DNA of 64,000 nucleotides from Longitalea arenae (GCF_016924755.1 NZ_JAFFJX010000001.1:1116001-1180000); one strand, 5' to 3'; shown: positions 28,268 through 38,354, counted from the first letter of the stretch. Notes: generated by a model not told the origin, from the letters alone. Program-made: numbers and translations.

Positions 28268-31200
28268 ATGAAAAAAACCAAAACACTTCACCGATGTGAG
28301 CACCTGAACGGCGCTTTTATTGGTTTGCTTATGCTGTTCAGTTTGCTGCTGTGTTTGCCGGTGTTCGGGCAGGAAGCCAGGAAACTGACCGGTACGGTAA
28401 CAGATGCCAATGGCCAGCCGCTGGCAGCTATCAATGTAACGGTGCAGGGAACACGTAATGGGGTAAGTACCGATGAAGCCGGCCGTTTTTCGCTCTCGGT
28501 GAAACCCGGTGAAGAACTGCTGATCTCCGGCGTAGGATTTCAGGCGCAACGCATCAAAGTGAGTGATGAAACCAACCTTTCCATCAAGCTGGCTGAAGCA
28601 GGTAATAACCTGAATGAAGTAGTAGTGATCGGGTATGGTACACAAAAACGGCTAGAAGTAACCGGCTCGGCGGTACGTGTGGGCGGCAGCGACCTGGAAA
28701 AAACACACAGCACATTCACGCTACAGGCTTTGCAGGGCCAGGCAGCCGGCGTGCAGGTCTTATCCAATTCGGGCCAGCCGGGTGATGCTATCAAGATCAG
28801 GATCCGCGGCTTGGCCACCAATGGCAACAGCGATCCGCTATTCGTGGTAGACGGTATGCAAACCGATGATATCAGTTACCTGAACCCCGCCGACATAGAA
28901 ACCATGGATGTGCTGAAAGACGCGGCATCTGCAGCTATTTATGGTACCCGCGGCGCCAATGGCGTCGTATTGATCACCACCAAACGCGGAAGAAGCGGTA
29001 AGAAGACCGTTACCTTCGATGCTTTTTATGGCTGGCAGAATCCTTCCCGTAAAATGGGTGTTCTGAATGCCAAAGAGTACGCGACCATCATGAATGAAGC
29101 GGCGCTTAACTCAGGCAAACCGCCTTATTTTGTTTTCTCCCAGGCCCAGATCGACAGTATGGGCAGCGGTACCGACTGGCAGGAAGAAGCTACCAATAAA
29201 AATGCCGCTATGCAGCAGTACAATCTGGGTTTTTCAGGAGGTAATGAACAGAGCACCTTCGCAGCGGGATTGTCGTATATGAAACAGGACGGTATAGTAG
29301 GGCAGAAGGACAAATCGTATTACGAACGGATTGGCCTGCGCCTGAATTCAACCCATAAATTAATAGGCGATATCGTACGTTTTGGCGAGAACCTGAACTA
29401 TGTACATTATAGTAACAGTGGTATTGGCACCGGCAATATTTACGGCAACTCTATCAGGGGCCTCCTTAATACCAGTCCGGTCTTTCCTGTATACAATGCC
29501 GACGGCAGCTTTGCCAAATCAACCATGACGCCCGATGAAATGAACCCCATAGCGGCCATGGATGCGCTTAATAATAATAAGACCATTGGCGACCGCATTG
29601 TGGGCGACATGTACCTGGAAGCTACGATTGTCAAAGGCCTCACCTTCAAATCTGATTTTGGGATTGACCTTACCTATTATTCTACAAATAAATTCATTCC
29701 GGAGTACAACCTGGCTACCAATAACGTGACCACCACTACAACGGCTGAAATGGGCCTGTACCGCAACATGACCTGGAACTGGGATAATACCCTTACCTAT
29801 CAGCGCAGTTTTGGCGATCACAAGATCACCCTGATGGCAGGTACTACGGCGCAGGAATACAATGGATTTAATGTATTCGGCAGCAAACAGGACCTTACCA
29901 TTCCCGATTTTGACCATGCCATCATTGATAACGGGAAAGAAGGTACGCAGAAAGCCACAGGCCGGCGCGTGGAAAGTGCGCTGAATGCTTATTTCGGCCG
30001 TGTCAATTATAATTTTGCCGACAAATACTTATTTTCTGCCATTATTCGCCGTGATGGTTCTACCCGCTTCGGCAGCAACAATCGCTATGCTACCTTTCCT
30101 TCCTTCTCTGCAGGATGGGTGGTAACACAGGAAGATTTCTTTACCAAACCTGGTTTCCTGAACTTTTTTAAGATCCGCGGAGGTTGGGGAAAAAATGGGA
30201 ACGACCGCATCGGCGATTTCCTGTATATGGCAACGCTGAGCTCTTCCTTTATGGGTTATTATTTTGGTGGTATCAATGCAGGCGGGCAAACGATTGGTAC
30301 AGCACCTGATAAAATTCCCAATCCCGACCTGAAATGGGAAGCAGCCGAACAAACCAATATCGGCTTCGACGCTACCCTTTTTGATAAACTGAATATCACT
30401 TTCGACTGGTTCAATAAAGCCACCAGGGACTGGCTGGTACAGGCAAAAGTGCCTGATGTGGTAGGTACCGGCGCTCCTTATATCAATGGCGGCGATATCG
30501 TGAACAAAGGCGTTGAGCTGGGCCTGAACTATCAGCGGAATTTTGGCCAGGTACGGGTGACCGTAGGCGGCAATATTGCCTTCCTCAAAAATACCGTGCG
30601 GGCCGTGCCCAATGAAGAAGGCGTCATCCATGGCAGCACCAATGTGCTTTCTTCCAATACCGAAGAATTCTATCGCATCCAGAATGGATATCCGGTAGGT
30701 TATTTCTGGGGTTATCAAACCGCCGGTTTGTTCCAGAACCAGCAGGAGGTTACTGATTATAAAAGCAAGACCGGCGCTATGATCCAACCCAATGCATTGC
30801 CTGGTGACGTGCGTTTTGTAGACCGCAATGATGATGGCCAGATAACCGTAGCCGATAAAACCCAGATCGGCAGTCCGATTCCCACGCATACCTATGGTAT
30901 CAATTTATCGGCTTCCTGGAAAGGACTGGATATTTCATTATTACTGAGCGGTTCCGGTGGCAACGATATTATTGATGGAACCCATGCCCATGACCGCTAT
31001 TATAATAATTACAGCACCCGGATCCTCAAGCGCTGGCATGGCGAAGGTACTTCCACTACCATACCCCGCGTAACCATGGGTGATGAAGCCAATAAGAACT
31101 ATAATAATTTTTCTGACCTCTTTGTGCACAATGGAGCGTTCATGCGCTTGCGCAATCTGAATATCGGCTATGACCTGAAAGCTGGTTTATTACGTAACCT

Positions 31201-31375
31201 GCCTTTACAGCAGCTTAGATTTTATATTAACGGCACCAACCTGCTCACATTCACCCATTATAAAGGCATCGATCCAGAAGTAGGTTATGGTACTGAACCC
31301 TGGGCTTCGGGTATTGACCTGGGTTATTATCCCCAGCCACGTGTTATTTCGGTTGGACTGAGTGCAAAATTTTAA
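28268..31375 (+). CDS. SusC-like TonB-dependent outer-membrane transporter
   Basis: A 1035-residue receptor with a signal peptide (…LCLPVFGQ, about 1-35), a carboxypeptidase-regulatory-like domain (KLTGTVTDANGQPLAAINV, about 38-120), the plug (NEVVVIGYGTQKRLEVTGS, DPLFVVDGMQTDDI) and a C-terminal barrel ending VGLSAKF. It would import oligosaccharides released at the surface and deliver them to the periplasmic GH31. It is clearly diverged from the first SusC (different loops and plug), so the two loci probably handle different glycans. Its SusD partner starts 18 bases after its stop codon. Confidence 0.96.
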   Translation: MKKTKTLHRCEHLNGAFIGLLMLFSLLLCLPVFGQEARKLTGTVTDANGQPLAAINVTVQGTRNGVSTDEAGRFSLSVKPGEELLISGVGFQAQRIKVSDETNLSIKLAEAGNNLNEVVVIGYGTQKRLEVTGSAVRVGGSDLEKTHSTFTLQALQGQAAGVQVLSNSGQPGDAIKIRIRGLATNGNSDPLFVVDGMQTDDISYLNPADIETMDVLKDAASAAIYGTRGANGVVLITTKRGRSGKKTVTFDAFYGWQNPSRKMGVLNAKEYATIMNEAALNSGKPPYFVFSQAQIDSMGSGTDWQEEATNKNAAMQQYNLGFSGGNEQSTFAAGLSYMKQDGIVGQKDKSYYERIGLRLNSTHKLIGDIVRFGENLNYVHYSNSGIGTGNIYGNSIRGLLNTSPVFPVYNADGSFAKSTMTPDEMNPIAAMDALNNNKTIGDRIVGDMYLEATIVKGLTFKSDFGIDLTYYSTNKFIPEYNLATNNVTTTTTAEMGLYRNMTWNWDNTLTYQRSFGDHKITLMAGTTAQEYNGFNVFGSKQDLTIPDFDHAIIDNGKEGTQKATGRRVESALNAYFGRVNYNFADKYLFSAIIRRDGSTRFGSNNRYATFPSFSAGWVVTQEDFFTKPGFLNFFKIRGGWGKNGNDRIGDFLYMATLSSSFMGYYFGGINAGGQTIGTAPDKIPNPDLKWEAAEQTNIGFDATLFDKLNITFDWFNKATRDWLVQAKVPDVVGTGAPYINGGDIVNKGVELGLNYQRNFGQVRVTVGGNIAFLKNTVRAVPNEEGVIHGSTNVLSSNTEEFYRIQNGYPVGYFWGYQTAGLFQNQQEVTDYKSKTGAMIQPNALPGDVRFVDRNDDGQITVADKTQIGSPIPTHTYGINLSASWKGLDISLLLSGSGGNDIIDGTHAHDRYYNNYSTRILKRWHGEGTSTTIPRVTMGDEANKNYNNFSDLFVHNGAFMRLRNLNIGYDLKAGLLRNLPLQQLRFYINGTNLLTFTHYKGIDPEVGYGTEPWASGIDLGYYPQPRVISVGLSAKF

Positions 31376-31393
31376 TAAAATAATTGAGAATAT

Positions 31394-32965
31394 ATGAGAC
31401 AGTTATTTTTTGCTGTGCTGCTGGTTTTGCTGGTAACTGCCTGCAGCAAAAGTTTTTTGGAGAAAACCCCGATCAACCAGAAAGTGGAATCTGATTTTTA
31501 TAAAACGCCGGGCGATGCCTTCGAAGCCCTGGTCGCGGCTTATAGTGTGCTGAACTACGACGGCCATGGCAATATCTGGCTGAGCTCGGAGATCGCTTCC
31601 GATAATTGTTTTGGCGGCGGCGGCACATCCGATAATGGTTTAAGACAATGGGATAATTTCCAGTCTTACCTCGATCATAACGCCGCAGCCTGGAAGAAAT
31701 ATTATACCGGCATTTACCGCACCAATATGTTTCTGAAAAAGATCGATGGCGTTAATTTCGGCGGTGATGCCGCCTTAAAAGACCAGTACACCGGCGAAGC
31801 CAGATTCCTGCGCGCTTATTTTTATTTCGATCTGGTACGGATGTTTGGCAAGGTACCCCTGCTTACAGCGCCCATTGAAGGCACTAACTTCAATGTATCC
31901 CAATCAACACCAGATAGTGTATACGCGCTTATAGCCAGTGACCTTAAAGAATCGATCACCCTTTTGACAGCTTCGGCCAAAAAATTCAATCAAATACCTG
32001 CAGAAGAATATGGACGCGTGACCAAATGGGCCGCAGAAGCCTTACTCGCACGCGTGTATTTGTATTATACCGGTTATTACACTAAGAACGACCTGGCCGG
32101 AATCGTGACCAAACAGGAGGCAATAAACGCTGCAGAAGATGTGATCCAGAACAGTGGTTATGACCTGGTGGACAAGTTTCCCAGCCTGTTCCGGGCATCC
32201 GCCGGAAGTAGTTTTGCCGGACAGAATAATAAAGAAGGCGTTTTTGTGATCCAGTACACTGATAAAGGACTTGGTAACTGGAACCAGCAGAATGGGAACC
32301 GCGTACAGGTAATGGTAGGTATCCGCAACCAGGTGCTTGATCCCTATTACAAAGGCTGGGGCATAGCTCCCGTGAATGGAAAACTGTGGAATGCGTATGA
32401 AACAGGCGATGCCCGCCGGTCGGCAACCATTATTTCCATTGTTGACGAGAACCTGCCTTTCAATACAGCCACCACCGATCAGGCGCAATACACGGGATAT
32501 TACTGGAAGAAATATACGCCGATGGGTGGCGCCGACAGGCCTGATGCGAATGGCGGCGATTTTCAAATAGATAATTTTGACAACTATGCAGTGATCCGTT
32601 TCGCCGATGTATTGTTGATGGGCGCTGAATTGAATCTGAGCAGCAATCTTGCGAAGGCCCAGGGCTATTATGACCGGGTACGAGACCGCGCTTTCAACAG
32701 CACTACCCGCCGCAATACACTTACCAACGATGCCAACGGCTTACAACTGATCATGACGGAACGCTGGCTCGAACTGGCCTTGGAGGGACACCGTTACTGG
32801 GATCTGCTGCGCCAGGGATTGACCACAGCGAAACAGGCGATCGACAACAATACCGGCAATGAATTCAATGTAAGCTTTCGCACTGAAACAAAGGGTTTGT
32901 TTGAAATACCGCAAACCCAGATCGGATTATCGAATGGAACGATTACGCAGAATGGGGGCTGGTAG
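31394..32965 (+). CDS. SusD/RagB-like surface glycan-binding lipoprotein
   Basis: A 523-residue lipoprotein with signal sequence ending LLVTACSK (Cys17 lipidated) and the canonical early motif SFLEKTPINQKVESDFYKTPGDAFEALVAAY. The helical TPR core contains EARFLRAYFYFDLVRMFGKVPLLT, and the C-terminal motif TERWLELALEGHRYWDLLRQG is the usual SusD ending helix. It is transcriptionally coupled to the upstream SusC. The aromatic platform that sets glycan specificity cannot be identified from sequence alone. Confidence 0.95.
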   Translation: MRQLFFAVLLVLLVTACSKSFLEKTPINQKVESDFYKTPGDAFEALVAAYSVLNYDGHGNIWLSSEIASDNCFGGGGTSDNGLRQWDNFQSYLDHNAAAWKKYYTGIYRTNMFLKKIDGVNFGGDAALKDQYTGEARFLRAYFYFDLVRMFGKVPLLTAPIEGTNFNVSQSTPDSVYALIASDLKESITLLTASAKKFNQIPAEEYGRVTKWAAEALLARVYLYYTGYYTKNDLAGIVTKQEAINAAEDVIQNSGYDLVDKFPSLFRASAGSSFAGQNNKEGVFVIQYTDKGLGNWNQQNGNRVQVMVGIRNQVLDPYYKGWGIAPVNGKLWNAYETGDARRSATIISIVDENLPFNTATTDQAQYTGYYWKKYTPMGGADRPDANGGDFQIDNFDNYAVIRFADVLLMGAELNLSSNLAKAQGYYDRVRDRAFNSTTRRNTLTNDANGLQLIMTERWLELALEGHRYWDLLRQGLTTAKQAIDNNTGNEFNVSFRTETKGLFEIPQTQIGLSNGTITQNGGW

Positions 32966-33012
32966 CAAATGTGGCGCCTTATGCTATTGAAAGAAAGACG
33001 TATAAACAGATG

Positions 33013-33140
33013 TTACAAGTTTAACAGGTTTCAGGTTACAGGAATACAAAAACCGGTAACCCATGGCCTGAAACTTGTGACCGGAACCCCGGCCTCAGAA
33101 ACCTTAAGCTCGAAGCCCTGTAACCTGGAACTTGTAACAC
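33013..33140. repeat. Irregular heptad-like array before the PKD lipoprotein gene
   Basis: Words such as CCTGTAA, CCTGGAA and CTTGTAA occur in 7-base phase near the right end. The left part is more degenerate. It fills the gap between susD and the lipoprotein gene at 33156. Confidence 0.55.
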
Positions 33141-33155
33141 ATAAAATCGATCACC

Positions 33156-33974
33156 ATGCAACAATTAAAACTAGTTATATTAATAGCAGTGGTCTTATTT
33201 ATCGTCCGCTGTTCACCATCAGAAAAAAGGGAATCATTGCCTGCCCCCCTCACCAAAGAGGACCTGAAATTCTCTGTGACCCAGCAAACCAATAAAGACA
33301 ATGTGGTGTATCTGAAAAGTTTCACCAGCAATGCCATTCCCTCATGGACCTACGAGGGCGGTTTCTCTACCCGTGAATACGACACCCTGGTCTTTCCCTT
33401 TTCGGGTGAGTATGTTATTAAGTATGGCGCCAGCTCTGGGGGTGGCTTTGTAGCGGGTGATTCTGTAAAAATAAAAGTCAGCAAAACAGACTTGTCAACC
33501 ATCACCGATCCGGAATGGGAATGGCTGACCAATGGACAGAACGGTAAGACCTGGGTACTGGATATGGATTTCCCCATCGGCTGGTATGGCCTCGATTATG
33601 GCAAACCCAGCGGTGATAACTGGTCATGGCACCCCGACTATGCAGGCAATTCCTGGACAATGACAAAGCGGGACTACGGCTCCATGTATTTCGATCTCAA
33701 CAATGGAAAGAACTACACCCGCGTCTTGCTGGATGCAGGTGGCAATGCGACCACCTGCACCGGAAAATTTGATATTGATCTGAAGAACAAATTGGTAAAG
33801 CTGACCGGCTGTGAAATGTTATACGGCGGTGATTATTACAAAAATTCGAGCAACTGGAGCACGCTCCGGATCATTGATATGTCGGCCACCTCTATGACCC
33901 TGGCGGTGATCCGCGACAAACCAAACCCCGGCGACGGCATTTGTTATATCGGCTTCCGGTTTAAACCCCAATAG
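33156..33974 (+). CDS. PKD-domain lipoprotein, putative surface glycan-binding protein
   Basis: A 272-residue exported protein. The N-terminal hydrophobic segment ends in LFIVRCSPSEK, a probable lipobox with an unusual Arg at -1. Residues about 40-112 resemble a PKD or Ig-like domain (FTSNAIPSWTYEGG, SGEYVIKYGASSGGG). The C-terminal half (EWEWLTNGQNGKTWVLDMD, SGDNWSWHPDYAGNSW) is aromatic-rich, as in SusE/SusF-position glycan-binding lipoproteins. It follows the SusCD pair of the second locus after 190 bases. The location supports a binding role; the exact family is not assigned. A heptad array begins at its stop codon. Confidence 0.75.
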   Translation: MQQLKLVILIAVVLFIVRCSPSEKRESLPAPLTKEDLKFSVTQQTNKDNVVYLKSFTSNAIPSWTYEGGFSTREYDTLVFPFSGEYVIKYGASSGGGFVAGDSVKIKVSKTDLSTITDPEWEWLTNGQNGKTWVLDMDFPIGWYGLDYGKPSGDNWSWHPDYAGNSWTMTKRDYGSMYFDLNNGKNYTRVLLDAGGNATTCTGKFDIDLKNKLVKLTGCEMLYGGDYYKNSSNWSTLRIIDMSATSMTLAVIRDKPNPGDGICYIGFRFKPQ

Positions 33975-34232
33975 TTTACAGTTCGCAGTTCACAGTTTGC
34001 AGTTGTCCTGAGCTGCAGCTGTCCCATAACGGCGTGACCCAGGATTTTTAATGGCCAACTGCCAACTGCGGCAGCGGGTGAACGGTGAACTATGAACTGG
34101 AACTTTGAACCGGCTAGCTCTTCCTTTCCAGGTTGTTCGTCAGATGCATGAGCAGCCTGGTTTTTACGCCTTCCCACCAGCGATAAGCCATAATCTTTAC
34201 ACTTCTGGCTGCCAATGGCCAACTGGCAACCG
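33973..34232. repeat. Heptad repeat arrays after the PKD lipoprotein gene
   Basis: Five in-phase units run from 33974 to 34008 (GTTTACA, GTTCGCA, GTTCACA and variants), directly at the stop codon. Further arrays are at 34051-34115 (GTGAACT, ATGAACT words) and 34207-34232 (CTGGCAA words). Confidence 0.8.
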
Positions 34233-34584
34233 GCTTTCATTAGTCCTTGCCCAGCAAGCAGTTATCCCGCCAAACGCAGGCCCCGCCTATATAAATTGTT
34301 AAAGGAACAGTTGTTAGTTTTATGTTTCAACATAATTAATTAAGGGATGTTGCGTTTAACATATGTACAGGTTACACCAGGGGAAGATGCGTAGAACTGT
34401 GTACAGTAAGATCCCGGTAGCTAAAGTATTATTCTTATATATACGTACTTAATTGATAGTAAGAAGCGTTATATATATTACGCATTGAATAACCTGGGTT
34501 ATGTGTATTGGTACTCAATGCTGCCGTGGCTTCAGGATCGTGCTTTTCAACTAATTTTAAGCATTACATTAATCAATAACTAAG
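34233..34584. other. Intergenic region without a recognisable gene
   Basis: An AT-rich stretch before the first aldo/keto reductase gene. It has no open frame with coding character and no clear hairpin terminator. Presumably it holds that gene's promoter. Confidence 0.4.
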
Positions 34585-35580
34585 ATGGCATATACTCCGT
34601 CTTCGACCCGTTATGATGCCATGACCTATAATCGTTGCGGCAATAGCGGTTTATTATTACCCGCTTTGTCACTGGGTTTGTGGCATAACTTCGGCGGCGT
34701 AGACGATTTCAAAAATGCGCGCCGTATTATCCGACATGCGTTTGACAAAGGCATCACCCATTTCGATCTGGCCAACAATTACGGGCCGCCGCCCGGCTCG
34801 GCAGAAGAGAATTTCGGGGCCATGTTGAAAAAAGATTTCAGTGGTAACCTGCGCGATGAGCTCATCATTTCATCCAAGGCAGGTTATGTAATGTGGGATG
34901 GACCTTATGGCAACTGGGGCTCCAGGAAATACCTGATGGCAAGCCTCGATCAGAGTTTGAAACGGATGCGGTTAAATTATGTCGACATCTTTTACTCGCA
35001 CCGGCCCGATCCTGAAACGCCCCTGGAAGAGACCATGATGGCCTTGCATGATATCGTGAAAAGTGGAAAGGCCTTGTATGTTGGCATTTCAAATTATAAA
35101 GCGCCTGAAGCAAAAAAGGCGCTGGAGATCTTAAAGCAGGCAGGCACTCCTTGCCTCATACATCAGCCCAAGTATTCGATGTTTGAAAGATGGGTGGAAG
35201 ACGGCTTGCTGGATGTGTTGGAGGAATATGGCGTAGGATGTATTCCTTTCTCGCCTTTAGCGCAGGGCTTGTTAACAGACAGGTATCTGAAAGGAATACC
35301 GGCCGATTCAAGAGCGTCAAAAGCGCATGGCTTTTTAAAGTCAAATGAAATTACGCCGGAGAAGCTGGAGAAAATTAGCAGGTTACATGTTATAGCTCAA
35401 CGGCGTAACCAGTCGCTCGCGCAAATGGCCCTGAGCTGGTTGCTGAAAGATAAGCGCATAACAACGGTGCTGATCGGTGTAAGCTCAACAGAACAATTGG
35501 ATAATAACCTGGCCTGTCTTGATAACAGGCATTTCTCAAACGAAGAGCTGAATGAAATTGAGTTGATATTGAAGAGCTAA
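34585..35580 (+). CDS. Aldo/keto reductase, YghZ-like
   Basis: A 331-residue NADPH-dependent oxidoreductase with a TIM-barrel fold. The family tetrad is visible: D61 and Y66 (FDLANNYG), K98 (SSKAGY) and H139 (FYSHRPD). The N-terminus and NNYGPPPGSAEENFG element match the YghZ subgroup, whose E. coli member is called L-glyceraldehyde-3-phosphate reductase and related to voltage-gated K+-channel beta subunits. The length is normal. It stands alone, about 600 bases after the second polysaccharide locus. A role in reducing sugar-derived aldehydes is plausible but inferred. Confidence 0.92.
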   Translation: MAYTPSSTRYDAMTYNRCGNSGLLLPALSLGLWHNFGGVDDFKNARRIIRHAFDKGITHFDLANNYGPPPGSAEENFGAMLKKDFSGNLRDELIISSKAGYVMWDGPYGNWGSRKYLMASLDQSLKRMRLNYVDIFYSHRPDPETPLEETMMALHDIVKSGKALYVGISNYKAPEAKKALEILKQAGTPCLIHQPKYSMFERWVEDGLLDVLEEYGVGCIPFSPLAQGLLTDRYLKGIPADSRASKAHGFLKSNEITPEKLEKISRLHVIAQRRNQSLAQMALSWLLKDKRITTVLIGVSSTEQLDNNLACLDNRHFSNEELNEIELILKS

Positions 35581-35953
35581 TAAATGGTTGTTTGCAAAAT
35601 AATAAGCTAAAACGGCGAATAATATATAAGAGCATTGAAAGGATCTAAAACGCTTAGACAAAACAAAATTTAGTATTATATTGCACCGTTCGTAGAAACT
35701 ACCTATCCATTTTTCCTGTAATGCATGTGCGCGTTGCAGTCATTGAATAAGGAGAAGTACCCATTCTATTCAATGAAACTGTTTCTCAAAGCATGCCTGA
35801 ACTATAGGGAAAAAGTATAACCCCGCCAACAAAAACCGCAGAGAAGAGTAACCGCTGAGGTATTCTTACTGCTGGCGAGTTATATCTGGTCAGTAGTGTT
35901 TATACGGTTATGTCTGATATCTTATTTAGTAGCTACTTATCCATACACCTGAA
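35581..35953. other. Intergenic region, 373 bases
   Basis: No gene, heptad array or terminator was recognised here. It precedes the GH2-like gene and presumably carries its promoter. Confidence 0.35.
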
Positions 35954-38293
35954 ATGAAAAAGACTATCCTGCATTTGTTGATCATGCATGGGATTTTAAC
36001 CCAGGCGCTTGCACAGGGAACCGCAACCCACCCGCATTTAGGGACAGCTGAAGACCATTCCGCTTTGCGAGGTCTTTATGGTTCCAACGATCGTGCCAAT
36101 AACAATATTAGAGCCAAGCTGCCGCTGCCTGCCTTACTGGGACAACAGGGACTTGCCAATAATACTTATAGCACCGCAGCCCATAACCGGGTGTTCGATT
36201 CTTATATTGAGCGGGTAACTATTGATGCCAAAGCATCCGGCGATTTTACGATGCAGGTGTTCAGTAGCGGTATACAAGCCGGCCAAACCATCGAGTTCCA
36301 GGTACTTGATCCCAATGGCAAACCGCTTGGCGAACCGTCTCAGGTGAATGCTGCTGAAAAAGCCGATATTAAAAAGCAGTTCTCCATGATCAGAACATGG
36401 AACCCCGAGAACCCCCACCTGTATCAGATCGTGTTGACATTAAAAGACGCATCTCAACAAGTATTATACACTTTTACTAAAAAATTCGGCTTCCGTACGG
36501 TAGAGTCGAAACCTGATGGTATCTATGTGAACGGCGTGAAAGTGATCTTCAAAGGCATTAACCGCCGCAGCGCCGAACTGGGTAATGCAAGAACTTCCGA
36601 AGAAGCTTACCTGTCAGACATCAATACCATGAAGGACCTGAACATGAACGCTGTGCGCTTGTCTTATTACCCGGTAGATCCTCACTTCTTCGACCTCTGC
36701 GATTCCATTGGTTTATTTGTGATCAGTGAGCTTACCGGCCCCGAACCGAAAAAAATGATCAAAGATGTCGTGTTCAGCGGTTTGAACCATCCTTCTGTAG
36801 TATGTTGGTCAACCGGTCCCGAACACGCCAGCAATAAAGAACTGGATAAAGAATTCAGCCTCTACGATGTGCAGAACCGTTATGTGATCCACCCCGTGGC
36901 CAAAGGCGGTAACAAACATTCAGATTTCAATTCTGTCGCCAATTCCATCATCTATGGCACCGAAGCCTTTATCCCGGTGGAAATTGGTAATGGGATCTAT
37001 AATGGCGGCCGTGCGGCAGGGTTAGATGAGTTCTGGACAGAAGCCAGCAAGTCGTCTAAATTCTCTGGAACCTTCCTCGCTTCTTACCGCGATGAGAATG
37101 GTATTGAATCTGCCAGTGGTTATGATATAAAATCGAAAGAGAAATGGGCCAGCTATTATGCGATCAAAGAGATCTGGGCCCCGCTTGGTTTCGATATTAA
37201 CAATCTTACTTCCTCATTCAATGGTGTGATCACTGTTGAGAACAAATTCCTGTATACCAATCTTACCCGGTTAAAGTTCAACTGGAAATTGGTCCTCTTC
37301 CCCAAAGCAACCCAGAAGACCCTGGAGCCGCTGGTAGTGGAAGAAGGAAAAGTGGAATCGCCGTATACCGGTCCTGGTGAAAAAGGCCAGTTGAAGTTCA
37401 CCTTCACCCAGCCCTGGATGCATTGCAGTGCATTGGTATTAACTGTTCTCGATAACAAGGATAAAGAAGTATATACCTGGACCTTCCCCATTATGAAACC
37501 AGAAGATGTGGTGAAGACCAGCCCTGAAGTAGCTTCTATCTCTACCATTATGCGTACTGAAGATCCTGAGCACCTTTCGCTGGTTTGCGATGGTATCAAC
37601 TATATCTTCGACAAAAAGAATGGCAGTCTTACCAAAGTATATGTAGGTAAAAGAGATCTTTCGTTTCAGGGTCCTTTCCTGGCCGGTGTTTCCGGTTATA
37701 CTTTGGCCGATTTCAAACACCTGGTAAAAGACAATACGCATTACGTTGATGTTACCTATAAAGGCGAGCACTCCCTGAATGTGAAATGGACATTCCACAC
37801 CGGCGACCTGCCCAAGATGGATTATTCATACACCATGAAATCGCCTAATGAGTTTGTAGGTATCACCTTCAAATATCCCGAAGAAAAGATCACCGGTATG
37901 AAGTGGTTTGGCCGCGGCCCCTTCCAGGTTTGGAAGAACCGCCTGAAGGGACAACAGTTAGGCGTATGGGAAAGATCGAACCGCGGTGCAAACACAGCCG
38001 AGTTCAAAGGATGGCATGCCGATATTTACTGGGTTCAGTTCCAGACAAACATGGGTAATTTCACCTTCTATACCGATCAGTCAAATCTGTTCCTGCAAAT
38101 GTTCAGCCCCCTCAAGCAGGGCGCCCTGCTGAATGAGTTCAGCAGCGCTCCATTCCCTGATAACGGTAACATCGGGTTCATGCACCAGATCAGCGGTTTG
38201 AGCACCAAACCAGCTGATAATGTTGCTGCCAAAAGCCTGAAAAGCGCCAATGAGCAGCTGAGCGGCACTTTGTATTTCGATTTCAGATGGTAA
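35954..38293 (+). CDS. Divergent GH2 (beta-galactosidase-like) family protein
   Basis: A 779-residue exported protein with a signal peptide (…TQALAQ, about 1-21). After an atypical N-terminal segment it has the GH2 Ig-like domain and TIM barrel (FGFRTVESKPDGIYVNGVKV, FKGINRRSAEL, about 170-200), then a LacZ-type C-terminal domain (KWFGRGPFQVW). The jelly-roll sugar-binding domain normally at the N-terminus of GH2 enzymes is missing. The acid/base motif NHPSVxxWSLGNE appears as NHPSVVCWSTGPEH (E290, with Pro for Asn). The nucleophile region is PVEIGNGIYNGG (E343) instead of CEYAHAMGNS. Activity is uncertain: it may be a specialised hydrolase or a binding protein. A strong terminator follows 19 bases after the stop. 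Confidence 0.8.
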   Translation: MKKTILHLLIMHGILTQALAQGTATHPHLGTAEDHSALRGLYGSNDRANNNIRAKLPLPALLGQQGLANNTYSTAAHNRVFDSYIERVTIDAKASGDFTMQVFSSGIQAGQTIEFQVLDPNGKPLGEPSQVNAAEKADIKKQFSMIRTWNPENPHLYQIVLTLKDASQQVLYTFTKKFGFRTVESKPDGIYVNGVKVIFKGINRRSAELGNARTSEEAYLSDINTMKDLNMNAVRLSYYPVDPHFFDLCDSIGLFVISELTGPEPKKMIKDVVFSGLNHPSVVCWSTGPEHASNKELDKEFSLYDVQNRYVIHPVAKGGNKHSDFNSVANSIIYGTEAFIPVEIGNGIYNGGRAAGLDEFWTEASKSSKFSGTFLASYRDENGIESASGYDIKSKEKWASYYAIKEIWAPLGFDINNLTSSFNGVITVENKFLYTNLTRLKFNWKLVLFPKATQKTLEPLVVEEGKVESPYTGPGEKGQLKFTFTQPWMHCSALVLTVLDNKDKEVYTWTFPIMKPEDVVKTSPEVASISTIMRTEDPEHLSLVCDGINYIFDKKNGSLTKVYVGKRDLSFQGPFLAGVSGYTLADFKHLVKDNTHYVDVTYKGEHSLNVKWTFHTGDLPKMDYSYTMKSPNEFVGITFKYPEEKITGMKWFGRGPFQVWKNRLKGQQLGVWERSNRGANTAEFKGWHADIYWVQFQTNMGNFTFYTDQSNLFLQMFSPLKQGALLNEFSSAPFPDNGNIGFMHQISGLSTKPADNVAAKSLKSANEQLSGTLYFDFRW

Positions 38294-38312
38294 TGTAGCA
38301 CTATAATAATGT

Positions 38313-38354
38313 AAAAAGCGTGGCACGGTTTCGAACCGTGCCACGCTTTTTTTA
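38313..38354 (+). terminator. Strong bidirectional-looking terminator
   Basis: An 18-base perfect stem (38313-38330 with 38334-38351) closes a 3-base loop. The A run on the left and T run on the right make it functional in either direction. It lies between the GH2-like gene and the second aldo/keto reductase gene, whose ATG is at 38371. Confidence 0.9.

Noticed and set aside
30029-30889. 286-codon minus-strand frame inside the second susC
   Set aside because: Antisense shadow; the opposite strand encodes an unbroken SusC barrel.
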